DNA from: 2-02-FULL-55-14 sp964473365
GTDB lineage: Bacteria > Bacteroidota > Ignavibacteria > UBA10030
DNA length: 64,000 bases
Assembly: GCA_964473365.1 (NCBI GenBank)
Contig: CAYYOV010000009.1
Location: 27,369 to 91,368 of the forward strand
Reading direction: 5' to 3'
Shown here in pieces: positions 45,638 through 53,225 of the stretch (within the stretch, counting starts at the first letter, position 1; each line of letters starts with the position of its first letter). The position numbers were made by a program, and so were the translations under genes. Below the pieces are notes generated by a model. The model saw only the letters and a list, made by a program, of their open reading frames with translations. It was not told where the DNA came from and ran no database searches.

Positions 45638-47848
45638 CTACTTGACGATCAACAACTTCTGTACGATATCGATCCCGTTCCCCGCAACACGGGCAACGTA
45701 GAATCCCGCCGGCAACGAGAGTGCCGGGAATACGGCCGGTCGGGTATCAGACCTTCCTGGACCCAGCCGGTACTGGGCGACCTCCTGACCGAGCACATTG
45801 TAGAACGACAATTCCACGTCGCCCGAGATCCCCTGCAGTTCCAGCGACAGCGGACTCCCGACCCGCAGCGGATTCGGGTAGATGGAGACTGAGGCACGAA
45901 CGATCGATCGGACCGCTTCGTTCTTCACCCCCGTGGAACCAGCGAACAACGCTTCGGCCAATTCGAGGGCCCCGCGGGCCACTTCGACGCCGATGCGCCT
46001 GCCAGGAATGTCATCCATGGGCGGGTGAATGCCTCCCCAGATCCGCGAGAGTGCCGACTGGCCTGCGGCATCACGATACGTGCCCCACTGCAGTTCGACG
46101 TCCACGGATGGACCATCCTCGAACACAAGATAGGCATTCTTTGCGGCGCGAAAGACCCCCAACCCGCCCGGAAAATACTCGTCGCCCGTCAGCGCAGTGA
46201 GGATCTCTGCAGCTGCCCGGGAGTAGGTTGAGTGCCCGGAAATGTAGCCGCCGAAAGGCGGTGTCACGAACGTCGGCCGCTGATATGGCCACCAGTTCTC
46301 AGCCAGGATCCAGCCCACGCCTGCGATCTGCGAATCAGGGTTTGCAATGGCCATCGGACCGCGCCAGGTCTTCAGTTTGATCTTTCCAACGTGCTCGTTC
46401 GACAGCCCTGCAAGTGAATCACCCGGTTGCACGAGTTCGATCTGCCCCGGGAGCAGCGGCAGGCCCGCAGGATGGTAATTCGGCTGAGTGCTGTCTGAAC
46501 TCTGTCCATGATCTGCCATATACCGTATCGCTGATATTGGACGAACGCCGTCGTACCAACCTTTGATGCCCCATGCCGTGATGGCAACATCGTGCATCGC
46601 ACCCCCCAGGGCGAGGTACGCCTTCACATCCCATTGAAGAGGATCCATCGGGGCACCAGCACCTTTGAAGCGGCGCTCAAATTGCGGGTGGTCGGAAACG
46701 TAGTTCAGGATCGTGAACCAATGCCCGGGAGGCGTCTCTGAATTCGGACCGTCTGCCCAGAACTCCGCCAGCACGCGTGCAAAATCCCCGCGCGGAACAA
46801 CGTTAGGTGCATAGGGCTGGCCTGTGCGGGGATTTAACGAACGCCCTTGACCGATGTCCCCACCTGTGAGCAAATAGAACTGTCGATAGTCTGCGATGGA
46901 TCCTGGTAGGTCCTGGACGTTTCCCATCGCGCCGGGAGAAATATCCCACAAGACTCCGTCCCCGGGATCCAGGTGTCCCTGCCACACACTCACGAGCGCG
47001 TGGCCCCATTTGTACTCTTCCGAAAGTCCTCCAACGCTTGTCGTGCTCAGTTGCGCCGGTGGACCCGGGTCGAAGTATACAGGATACGTCTGTCCCCCGC
47101 GCACATGGTCTGTTCTCGACGCCGGAACGAGCGCGAAGGGCACAACGCTCCCCCACTCTGCGCCAAGAAACGGAGGGGTCGAGACGGGGATGACATTGCC
47201 CGACTGATCGATGAAGGTCCCAACGGTGATCGGCTGCCAGCGATTCGGGTCTCCGATCAACGGATTTCCCGGTACCATCGGATTCAATGGAAGGTTGATC
47301 GGCTGGTAGAACTGATTCGAATATCCGTTCGCCTCATTCGATCCATCCTGGAGACCGAATGCGATGAGAGATGCTGCGAGATAATTGCCGAGCGCCGCAG
47401 GGGGCCCGGACGCGTAGTCGGTCGCTGTATAGGAAGTGTCGTATCCAAAACTCACCATCAGCGAATCGAAACGTCGGTTCGATCCTTGCGCTCCTGGAGA
47501 CGATCGGAATCGGTGCTTGAGAAGACGGTAGGCGGCAAAGCTGATCGCCTCGTTGCGCGCTGCCGGGAGGTCGGCCGGCATCGACACGCCGGTGAATGGA
47601 ACGGCATAGCCGCCGACGGTCTTCCCGAGAAAGAATGGTTGAGCAGGAGGCGTATACACGGCCCATGCATCGTACATCGCTGCTGAAAGGTGGAAAAGGT
47701 TGCGGGCGTGGACGTTGGGACGCGCAAAGTCGCGCCGAATGGCGGCCAGGGCCGCCTCATTCCATTGACGGGCAACAGAAGGTTGGGCCGGCATTTCGAC
47801 GACGAATGCCGACAGCAGTACGAGGAAGAGTGAGAGGATCCTTCGCAT
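45638..47848 (-). CDS. Vanadium-dependent haloperoxidase/PAP2-like protein with T9SS sorting domain
   Basis: A 736-residue exported protein (signal to about residue 22, VEMPAQ). The body resembles bacterial vanadium haloperoxidase/PAP2-type proteins: an N-terminal NVHARNLFHLSAAMYDAWAV, then MHDVAITAWGIKGWYDGVRP. The anion-binding core is YISGHSTYSRAAAEILTAL near residue 540, followed by IWGGIHPPMDDIPGRRIG near residue 610 with the catalytic-type His. The last 85 residues are a T9SS domain (VSIYPNPLRVGSPLSLEL, ending GFYVARVAGNGIDIVQKLLI). Members either oxidise halides with peroxide or act as phosphatases; which applies cannot be decided here. Surface export of such an enzyme is notable. Confidence 0.82.
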   Translation of the reverse strand: MRRILSLFLVLLSAFVVEMPAQPSVARQWNEAALAAIRRDFARPNVHARNLFHLSAAMYDAWAVYTPPAQPFFLGKTVGGYAVPFTGVSMPADLPAARNEAISFAAYRLLKHRFRSSPGAQGSNRRFDSLMVSFGYDTSYTATDYASGPPAALGNYLAASLIAFGLQDGSNEANGYSNQFYQPINLPLNPMVPGNPLIGDPNRWQPITVGTFIDQSGNVIPVSTPPFLGAEWGSVVPFALVPASRTDHVRGGQTYPVYFDPGPPAQLSTTSVGGLSEEYKWGHALVSVWQGHLDPGDGVLWDISPGAMGNVQDLPGSIADYRQFYLLTGGDIGQGRSLNPRTGQPYAPNVVPRGDFARVLAEFWADGPNSETPPGHWFTILNYVSDHPQFERRFKGAGAPMDPLQWDVKAYLALGGAMHDVAITAWGIKGWYDGVRPISAIRYMADHGQSSDSTQPNYHPAGLPLLPGQIELVQPGDSLAGLSNEHVGKIKLKTWRGPMAIANPDSQIAGVGWILAENWWPYQRPTFVTPPFGGYISGHSTYSRAAAEILTALTGDEYFPGGLGVFRAAKNAYLVFEDGPSVDVELQWGTYRDAAGQSALSRIWGGIHPPMDDIPGRRIGVEVARGALELAEALFAGSTGVKNEAVRSIVRASVSIYPNPLRVGSPLSLELQGISGDVELSFYNVLGQEVAQYRLGPGRSDTRPAVFPALSLPAGFYVARVAGNGIDIVQKLLIVK

Positions 47849-47935
47849 CAGGCAAACGTCCGGACCGGGCCGGACGTCCGCTCATTTTACGAGGATTGTT
47901 GTTTGGAAGCAAAGGAATGCCACCTGGACTCCAAG

Positions 47936-48556
47936 CTAGGATGCAGACCATTCGACGGGGATGAGTATCTCATTCCGTCGGAAGAACGAAGGGACGAACG
48001 GAGCGTTGTATCGCGCCACGATCGGTTCACCAGATATCTTGAACCCTTGCGAAGCGATCCAGGCCTTGAGCTCATCCGCATGTTCCTGGAAGTTCTCATC
48101 CGTCCAACGCCCTGAGAATCGGATGGCGGCCATGGTCCGCCCCGGAACCTCGGTCAGGATCACTCGCGGATCGTTCGGGACGGGGAGGGTCTCCAACGTG
48201 AACTCAGAAGGCATCATAAAGGTGACGCGAAGAGTCCGATCCCGTCGTTCTGTCGTCACGGGCGACGTCATCTCGATCTTCTGTGAGGCCTCTGTGGTCA
48301 CAGGAGCCGTCATGGAGATCTTCTGGCGAACAGTATTCCCGCCAAAAATGTATCCTGCAAGGCGTCGAAAGCCTTCGTTGGACGCTTCGTCGTAGTCCTC
48401 GGCCTCAACGAGCGTTTCGGCTACAATGAACGGCTCATACTGACGGACCTCGAAGTCCTTGTCCTGTTTCACGATCTTGAATTTTGGTTCTTCGGCGGCC
48501 ATTATGGACGCACCTACGAGGATTAGCGCAAACGTGGTGGATAGCATCTTCAACAT
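47936..48556 (-). CDS. SOUL-family heme-binding-like protein, exported
   Basis: A 206-residue protein with a signal peptide (MLKMLSTTFALILVGASIMA) and a start supported by AAGGAG about 9 bases upstream. The SOUL fold is seen as EVRQYEPFIVAETLVE, NEGFRRLAGYIFGGN, KISMTAPVTTEASQKIEMTS and a C-terminal ARYNAPFVPSFFRRNEILIP. SOUL/HBP proteins bind heme or tetrapyrroles in eukaryotes; the bacterial role is unclear. It is the last chromosomal-type gene before the tRNA-Phe insertion and probably a single-gene unit. Confidence 0.9.
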   Translation of the reverse strand: MLKMLSTTFALILVGASIMAAEEPKFKIVKQDKDFEVRQYEPFIVAETLVEAEDYDEASNEGFRRLAGYIFGGNTVRQKISMTAPVTTEASQKIEMTSPVTTERRDRTLRVTFMMPSEFTLETLPVPNDPRVILTEVPGRTMAAIRFSGRWTDENFQEHADELKAWIASQGFKISGEPIVARYNAPFVPSFFRRNEILIPVEWSAS

Positions 48557-48653
48557 AGTGTGGACTCCTTATCATACGGAACGTAGTCTATAAGGAAGAT
48601 CGAAGGCAATTAGTTCCGGTTTCGCTTCTCAAAGGGAGGGTAATAAAGAGAAA

Positions 48654-48682
48654 GGAGCCGGCTGCCTGCGGCAACCAGCTCC
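48654..48682 (-). terminator. Intrinsic terminator next to the distal tRNA-Phe fragment
   Basis: On the minus strand GGAGC-GG-TGCC pairs with GGCA-CC-GCTCC (small internal mismatches), followed by TTTCTCTTTATT. It begins 4 bases past the 3' end of the tRNA-Phe fragment at 48686-48728, where the native terminator of a tRNA gene would be. It is therefore probably the original terminator of the tRNA-Phe transcript before the insertion. Confidence 0.65.
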
Positions 48683-48685
48683 TCT

Positions 48686-48728
48686 GTGGACGGGGACGGA
48701 ATCGAACCGCCGACACATGGATTTTCAG
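48686..48728 (-). repeat. Distal attachment-site copy: 3' end of tRNA-Phe
   Basis: 43 bases identical to 50888-50930, covering the anticodon loop to the 3' end of tRNA-Phe plus one flanking base. Identity stops abruptly at both ends: GGTCG follows here where TCCAT follows in the intact gene. With no 5' half it cannot be a functional tRNA. It is in direct orientation to the intact copy and marks the far end of the inserted segment. Confidence 0.9.
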
Positions 48729-48950
48729 GGTCGACCGCTCGAACCTGTGGCACCTGGGGAACCGGTGAGCCTGACTCAATTTCTATTGTTGCGTGCTTCA
48801 CCATGTTGACAGGCCAGAGCGTGACTGCGGTTGACAGATGTGTTGACCGTTGACATGCGCACGCTACTGGGTCCAGCGTTGAGAGTCAAGCACTGGTGGA
48901 CCACTGATTTTGTTGGTGCGTTCCAGCTGCCTCGAGCAGTGTAGACAATA

Positions 48951-48980
48951 CAGCCCTGCTAGCGATTGCCAGCAGGGCTG
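48951..48980 (-). terminator. Intrinsic terminator of the T9SS Asp-box gene
   Basis: CAGCCCTGCT and AGCAGGGCTG form a perfect 10-bp stem with a 10-base loop, 23 bases after the stop codon of the leftward gene at 49004. The remainder of the 447-base stretch 48557-49003 holds the tRNA fragment and its terminator; I see no gene in it. Confidence 0.75.
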
Positions 48981-49003
48981 TGCTGTAGTTTGATGAATTG
49001 AAT

Positions 49004-50332
49004 CTACCGCATCAGCACCATCTTGCGGGTGTCGGTGAACATTTTGCCAGTAACCATCGACGTTGCTTCCAGCTTGTAGAAGTAGACCCCGGAGGTGAGA
49101 CTTGATGCGTCAAAGGTCTTCTCGTGATAGCCCGCTCCCACCTCCCCCGCCTCAACGAGCGCCACCTGCTGTCCCAGAGTGTTGTAGACTGCCAAGCGCA
49201 CGGTGCTTCGCTCGGGGACTCCGTATCGTAACATCGTCGATGGGTTGAAGGGGTTCGGGTAGTTCTGGTGGAGCATTAGCTCGCGGGGCAACTCACCTCC
49301 TATAGGGTCAACCGCTGTTATCATCTCCGACAAGGGGCGCATCCATACGCCCGCGCCAAGCGTTGCCGCAAAGAGGTCTGAACCGCAGATGCAAAGACCT
49401 GTTATCAAACTGTCCGTCATTCCCGAGTCGACCTCGGACCAACTCACCCCATAGTCGGTGGAGAGAAAGACTCCAGATAGTGTTCCCGCGAAGACGTTAG
49501 TTCCGCTAACGGCAAAGTGCCGCACGGCACCGTGGTTCCATTCAAAACCTGTCCTTGTCCAACTCGCACCGTGGTCAGTGGACATGAATACACCTCCTGG
49601 ACCGCCATAGCCGTAGTTCCCACTCGTCCCGGCAAGGAGGTTTGTCCCCACAACGGCAAGAGGATAAACGATGCTATCCGTGAAGCCTGTGTTCATCTCA
49701 GCCCAGGAGATGCCATTGTTAGTCGAAAGGTAGACTCCGTCCCCCCAAGTTCCCGCAAATAGGTTCTGACCATCTGCAAGAAGGGACGAGATGCCAAGGA
49801 AGGTCGTACTGTCCTCCGGCAGGCGTGGCAATCCTTGGTTGGCGGCAGTCCATGTGGTCCCGTAATCAGTGGAGAGAAAAACACCTCGGTCCTCAGACCA
49901 GCCCGCACCCACCACGTCGTAATCTGCACCCCAGGATACAAAAAGTCTCTCGCCAGCGATTGTGAGAGCCCGGGCATAGGAGATGTCTGTGAGACCGACG
50001 TTCACTGACTTCCAACTCTCGCCATAATCGGTAGATAGCAGAACACCTTCCGTAGCTGTTCCAGCGAACAGATTAGCACCATCGGCGAGGTAACACAGCA
50101 CATATGTCCTGTTTCTGAGCTCGACCCAACTTGAATCGTTGGGGCGGAACCGCATAAGCCTCCCACCGTCGCTTGCATTCACACAGCTGAGAACTGTTGA
50201 GCCAATCGAACCCACCGACATCACCTGTGCGCCGACGTAGTCGGGTCTCTTTGTTTGCACCCATTGCGCATTAATCTGCGAGACACAGATCGTGATGGCA
50301 AATAGCACGAGAACGAAATGAATGGGTTTCAT
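49004..50332 (-). CDS. T9SS-sorted Asp-box (BNR-like) repeat protein carried on the tRNA-Phe insertion
   Basis: A 442-residue exported protein. ATG 50332 is preferred since GGAGG lies about 7 bases upstream and MKPIHFVLVLFAITICVSQI begins the signal peptide. Five Asp-box/BNR-type motifs are visible: LLSTDYGESWKSV, FLSTDYGTTWTAA, YLSTNNGISWAEM, FMSTDHGASWTRT and FLSTDYGVSWSEV, indicating a beta-propeller of the sialidase/YCF48/VPS10 type. No sialidase Arg triad or FRIP motif was recognised. The C-terminal 85 residues are a T9SS domain with LHQNYPNPFNPSTMLRY and SLTSGVYFYKLEA. It is the only complete gene between the 43-bp repeats. Lines I counted were 53-57% GC, below the flanking 62%. Confidence 0.82.
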   Translation of the reverse strand: MKPIHFVLVLFAITICVSQINAQWVQTKRPDYVGAQVMSVGSIGSTVLSCVNASDGGRLMRFRPNDSSWVELRNRTYVLCYLADGANLFAGTATEGVLLSTDYGESWKSVNVGLTDISYARALTIAGERLFVSWGADYDVVGAGWSEDRGVFLSTDYGTTWTAANQGLPRLPEDSTTFLGISSLLADGQNLFAGTWGDGVYLSTNNGISWAEMNTGFTDSIVYPLAVVGTNLLAGTSGNYGYGGPGGVFMSTDHGASWTRTGFEWNHGAVRHFAVSGTNVFAGTLSGVFLSTDYGVSWSEVDSGMTDSLITGLCICGSDLFAATLGAGVWMRPLSEMITAVDPIGGELPRELMLHQNYPNPFNPSTMLRYGVPERSTVRLAVYNTLGQQVALVEAGEVGAGYHEKTFDASSLTSGVYFYKLEATSMVTGKMFTDTRKMVLMR

Positions 50333-50646
50333 GACGCACCTCCGCAACGCGAGTGACAAACCTTGTGTGCGACTTGAAGTAGGACTCGGTGGGTCGTCGG
50401 GCAGAATAGCAGGGCAGAAACACTCGGCGGCGCACCGACTCTTTCATCAAGCCTGGACAGTCAATCGTGACAGACACCTAATCGAAGCAAAGGCTCAACA
50501 GCCAAGGAGTCGTTGAGGAGGGCTCGACAGCGGAATAGCTGAAGCGGGGTCCAGACCAGCGGCTCGATGGCCGGGGAAGCCATCGCGCGTGTGTTCTCGG
50601 TGGAATGGTACATCTCTCACCGCTCAGAGTCAAATCGACGCAAGAT

Positions 50647-50730
50647 TCACCGGCATTCGCGGGCGTCCTCAGAAATCCTCGAATAGTAGATGCCGTTGCT
50701 GCGCTTGGTGAGATAGAACCGTGTTGACAT
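50647..50730 (-). pseudogene. Putative N-terminal remnant of a tyrosine integrase
   Basis: ATG 50730, preceded by a strong GGAGGAG ribosome-binding site, opens a 27-codon frame that begins MSTRFYLTKRSNGIYYSRIS and then stops. The FYLTKRSNGIYY pattern resembles the beginning of tyrosine recombinases in this bacterial group, which start with a short basic, aromatic strand. The position, 158 bases from the 3' end of the invaded tRNA, is the usual integrase location. No catalytic domain follows in any frame that I can see (50360-50646 holds nothing recognisable), so the gene would be truncated. The assignment rests on 20-odd residues only. Confidence 0.42.
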
Positions 50731-50820
50731 GCGCTCCTCCGCAGATGTTTGAGGTGTTCTGTCAACAGTTCTGTCATCACTAGCACCACAATCCACCGAG
50801 CCGACGGCCCCAAAAGGCAA

Positions 50821-50841
50821 ATGCCCTCTTGCGGAGGGCAT
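50821..50841 (-). terminator. Hairpin terminator downstream of tRNA-Phe
   Basis: ATGCCCTC and GAGGGCAT pair across a 5-base loop, 48 bases past the tRNA-Phe 3' end. On the minus strand it is followed by TTGCCTTTTGG. It probably ends the tRNA transcript now that the original terminator at 48654-48682 is separated from the gene by the insertion. Confidence 0.6.
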
Positions 50842-50887
50842 TGTCAAAAGGTGCATCGAGCCGTGCTTTCGCTTGGCTCTTTCATTC

Positions 50888-50930
50888 GTGGACGGGGACG
50901 GAATCGAACCGCCGACACATGGATTTTCAG
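50888..50930 (-). repeat. Proximal attachment-site copy within intact tRNA-Phe
   Basis: 43 bases identical to 48686-48728. This copy completes the 3' half of the functional tRNA-Phe gene, so the element restored the tRNA on insertion. Confidence 0.9.
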
Positions 50931-50961
50931 TCCATTGCTCTACCAACTGAGCTACCCGTCC
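50889..50961 (-). tRNA. tRNA-Phe (anticodon GAA)
   Basis: A 73-nt minus-strand cloverleaf. Acceptor stem GGACGGG/CCCGTCC, D-stem GCTC/GAGC with loop AGTTGGTA, anticodon stem ATGGA/TCCAT with loop CTGAAAA (anticodon GAA), variable loop GTGTC, T-stem GGCGG/CCGTC (one G-U pair) with loop TTCGATT, and discriminator A. The 3' CCA is not encoded. Its 3' half is duplicated 2.2 kb downstream. Confidence 0.97.
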
Positions 50962-50972
50962 GAGAACGCTCA

Positions 50973-50999
50973 GGACCCCGCCGCTACCTGACGGGGTCC
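50973..50999 (-). terminator. Intrinsic terminator of the acyl-CoA dehydrogenase unit
   Basis: GGACCCCG and CGGGGTCC form a perfect 8-bp stem with an 11-base loop, 50 bases past the acyl-CoA dehydrogenase stop and just upstream of tRNA-Phe on the same strand. Confidence 0.7.
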
Positions 51000-51048
51000 G
51001 TCATCGAACGAATCAATATACCGCTTCTTCTTCTCTTCTTCAACCGCT

Positions 51049-52194
51049 TCAGTTCAGAACGCCGTTCCGCTTCAATACGTCCTTCGCGATGACAAGCTTC
51101 TGGATCTCGTTCGTTCCCTCGAAGATCCGATTGATGCGCGCATCGCGATAGAACCGCTCGACGGGCAGCTCACGCGAATATCCCATACCACCATGGATCT
51201 GGACGGCCATGTCCGCGACATGATCGAGGCCTTCAGAGCAGAACAACTTCACCATGGCCGATTGGCGGGAGATCGATTTGCCCGCCTCGTAGTCATGCGC
51301 CGTGCGGTAGACAAGGGATTCCATGGCATAGATGGTCGTGGCCATCTCCGCCAGCATCCACTGGATCGCCTCGAACTGCGCGATGGGCACGTCGAACTGC
51401 TTGCGGGTCTTCGCGTATTGCGTCGACTGCTCGAGCAGTTCCTTCGCCGCTCCCGTGCAAGCAGCGCCAAGCCCAAGGCGTCCGGCATCGAGCGTTTTCA
51501 TTGCCACGATGAATCCCCGGCCATCGTCGCCAATCATGTTCTCAGCAGGCACGCGCACATCTTGCAGAGCGATGGCAGACGTCGCACTTCCGCGGATCCC
51601 CATCTTCTTCTCGGCCGCGCCAGCCTGATATCCTTTCCACTTCGTCTCAACGACAAAACCGGTGATACCCCGCTCCGTCCGCGCAAACACGGAGACCACA
51701 TCGGCGATGTTGCCATTCGTGATCCACATCTTTTCGCCGTTGAGCACCCACTCGTTACCGTCCTTGACGGCCTTTGTCCGAAGGTTGAACGAATCCGACC
51801 CTGCCATGACCTCCGTTAGAGCGAATGCACCGATCATCTTCCCTTCCGCCAGAGGAACGAGGTACTTTTGCTTCAACGCTTCATTGCCCCCGATGAAGAT
51901 GGCGTTCGACCCGATCGATTGGTGGGCCCCGATGAAGGTGGCCGTCGACATACAACCGCGCGCGATCTCTTCCTGCATGAGGCAGTAGCCAACTTCGCCG
52001 AATCCCCCTCCGCCATATTCAGGCGGGAAGGAGGCGCCGAGGAACCCCATCTCACCGAGTTTCTTGATCAACTCGGGCGGGATCTGCTCGTTCTCGTCGA
52101 TCTGACGAGCGATCGGTTTGATCTCGGCATTGACAAATTCGCGGGCAGTGTCCCGCAACATCTTCTGTTCGTCGGTCAGCTCGAAGAGGGCCAT
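51049..52194 (-). CDS. Acyl-CoA dehydrogenase
   Basis: A 381-residue flavoenzyme that introduces the alpha-beta double bond in acyl-CoA. It shows the full family pattern: FELTDEQKMLRDTAREFVNA, FGEVGYCLMQEEIARG, the FAD-binding ALTEVMAGSDSFNLRTKA and WITNGNIADVVSVFART, and a C-terminal VQIHGGMGYSRELPVERFYR then DARINRIFEGTNEIQKLVIA. The catalytic Glu is likely the E of FEGTNEIQ. ATG 52194 is used; GTG 52203 overlaps the upstream stop as GTGA and is an alternative. It is co-transcribed with the upstream enoyl-reductase-like SDR gene. Short-/medium-chain specificity is likely but not resolved. Confidence 0.93.
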   Translation of the reverse strand: MALFELTDEQKMLRDTAREFVNAEIKPIARQIDENEQIPPELIKKLGEMGFLGASFPPEYGGGGFGEVGYCLMQEEIARGCMSTATFIGAHQSIGSNAIFIGGNEALKQKYLVPLAEGKMIGAFALTEVMAGSDSFNLRTKAVKDGNEWVLNGEKMWITNGNIADVVSVFARTERGITGFVVETKWKGYQAGAAEKKMGIRGSATSAIALQDVRVPAENMIGDDGRGFIVAMKTLDAGRLGLGAACTGAAKELLEQSTQYAKTRKQFDVPIAQFEAIQWMLAEMATTIYAMESLVYRTAHDYEAGKSISRQSAMVKLFCSEGLDHVADMAVQIHGGMGYSRELPVERFYRDARINRIFEGTNEIQKLVIAKDVLKRNGVLN

Positions 52195-52199
52195 GGTGT

Positions 52200-53039
52200 T
52201 CACTCGCCGAGGGGTTTTTGACCGATGTACTGCGACACATCCTCACCACCGTCCACGCCGATCGTATTGCCGGAGACGAATCCGGCGCCGTCTTCACAGA
52301 GGAGAACGATCAGCTTCGCGATATCCTCCGGTGCCGTCAGCCGACCGAACGGGTTCTTTGCCTTCGCCACGGCGAGCATCTTGTCGCTGTTCGGGATCTT
52401 GCGAAGGGCCGGTGTGTCGGTGACGCCCGCCATCAGCGCATTGACCGTGATCCCGAAGGGGCCGAGTTCCATCGACAGCTGACGCGTGTGGGCTTCCAGA
52501 CAGGCCTTGGCCGCTGAGACCGCGCCGTAATTGGGGATGCAACTGTGCCCGCCGGAGGAGGTCATCGAAAAGATCCGTCCACCCTTCTTCATCAAATGAC
52601 GCTGCATGAGTCCCTGCGTCCAGTAGACGAGGCTGTGCGCCATGACATCCACGGTCATCTCCATTTGGGCCCGGCTCATCTCATCCTCAGGCCGCTTCGC
52701 GATGAACGGCTTCAACGTGCCGAAGGCGAGCGAATGGAGAAGAACCTTTACCGATGCGCCATGTTCTGTCGCCAGGCGCTCATTGATGTCATCCAACGTT
52801 TCCTGCTGTTTGATCGGATCTGCCGCGTTGATATTGTAGAACACGGCTTTCGAGCCCGCGTGCTTGATCTCTTTAATGACCTCCTGCACCGTAGGCATCG
52901 TGGCCTGACGGTCGAGGTGGACGCCGAAGATGTTCATGCCGTATCGGGCGAGTTCGATGGCCGTAGCACCCCCGAATCCGCTCGAAGCGCCCAGTACGAG
53001 CGCCCAATCTGTTGGCTTGAACCGCTTTTCGGGCTTCAT
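52200..53039 (-). CDS. Enoyl-ACP-reductase-like short-chain dehydrogenase
   Basis: A 279-residue Rossmann-fold SDR. The cofactor loop is ALVLGASSGFGGATAIELAR. The active site reads SSGGHSCIPNYGAVSAAKAC, with Tyr and Lys separated by six residues (YGAVSAAK), the spacing seen in FabI/FabL enoyl reductases rather than the three-residue spacing of classical SDRs. The C-terminal GFVSGNTIGVDGG is normal. A role in fatty-acid elongation, or in acyl-CoA metabolism with the downstream acyl-CoA dehydrogenase, is plausible. ATG 53039 is favoured over an upstream TTG. The first 140 residues are less FabI-like (GVHLDRQATMPTVQEVIKEI). Confidence 0.82.
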   Translation of the reverse strand: MKPEKRFKPTDWALVLGASSGFGGATAIELARYGMNIFGVHLDRQATMPTVQEVIKEIKHAGSKAVFYNINAADPIKQQETLDDINERLATEHGASVKVLLHSLAFGTLKPFIAKRPEDEMSRAQMEMTVDVMAHSLVYWTQGLMQRHLMKKGGRIFSMTSSGGHSCIPNYGAVSAAKACLEAHTRQLSMELGPFGITVNALMAGVTDTPALRKIPNSDKMLAVAKAKNPFGRLTAPEDIAKLIVLLCEDGAGFVSGNTIGVDGGEDVSQYIGQKPLGE

Positions 53040-53225
53040 ACGCAATGGTCCTTAGAAGTGATGAACGACGGAACGGCGAACAATCTAGCGAAAAAACCCC
53101 GAATCCGAAAGAACTCCTTCTACAACCCCTCCTTCGCGGGGGGCGAAAGGACGGTCATCTGATGCTCGTTTGACCAAGAAGCCTTCCATGAACCTCCTGC
53201 TACGTCACCCACACAGAGGCTCCAT

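Larger units (their letters stand above)
48686..50930. mobile_element. Small tRNA-Phe-integrated element or island remnant
   Basis: A 2.2-kb segment lies exactly at the 3' end of tRNA-Phe, between 43-bp direct repeats (48686-48728 and 50888-50930). This is the arrangement left by tyrosine recombinases that use tRNA 3' ends. A tRNA-type terminator persists outside the distal repeat. Inside are one complete gene (T9SS Asp-box protein), a putative truncated integrase start 158 bases from the intact tRNA, two hairpin terminators, and GTTGACATGCGC near each end. No complete integrase, replication or excision gene is visible, so it is probably a decayed or non-autonomous element. Confidence 0.75.

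Noticed and set aside
48686..48728. Considered as a second tRNA-Phe gene
   Set aside because: Only the 3' half is present; the 5' acceptor, D-arm and half of the anticodon stem are missing.
48610..48804. Minus-strand frame of 64 codons covering the tRNA fragment (possible integrase C-terminus)
   Set aside because: More than half of it is tRNA-derived or terminator sequence, and no recombinase motif (RHR-Y) is visible upstream in the frame.
50749..50991. Plus-strand frame across tRNA-Phe
   Set aside because: It is mostly the complement of the tRNA; a well-known source of false genes.
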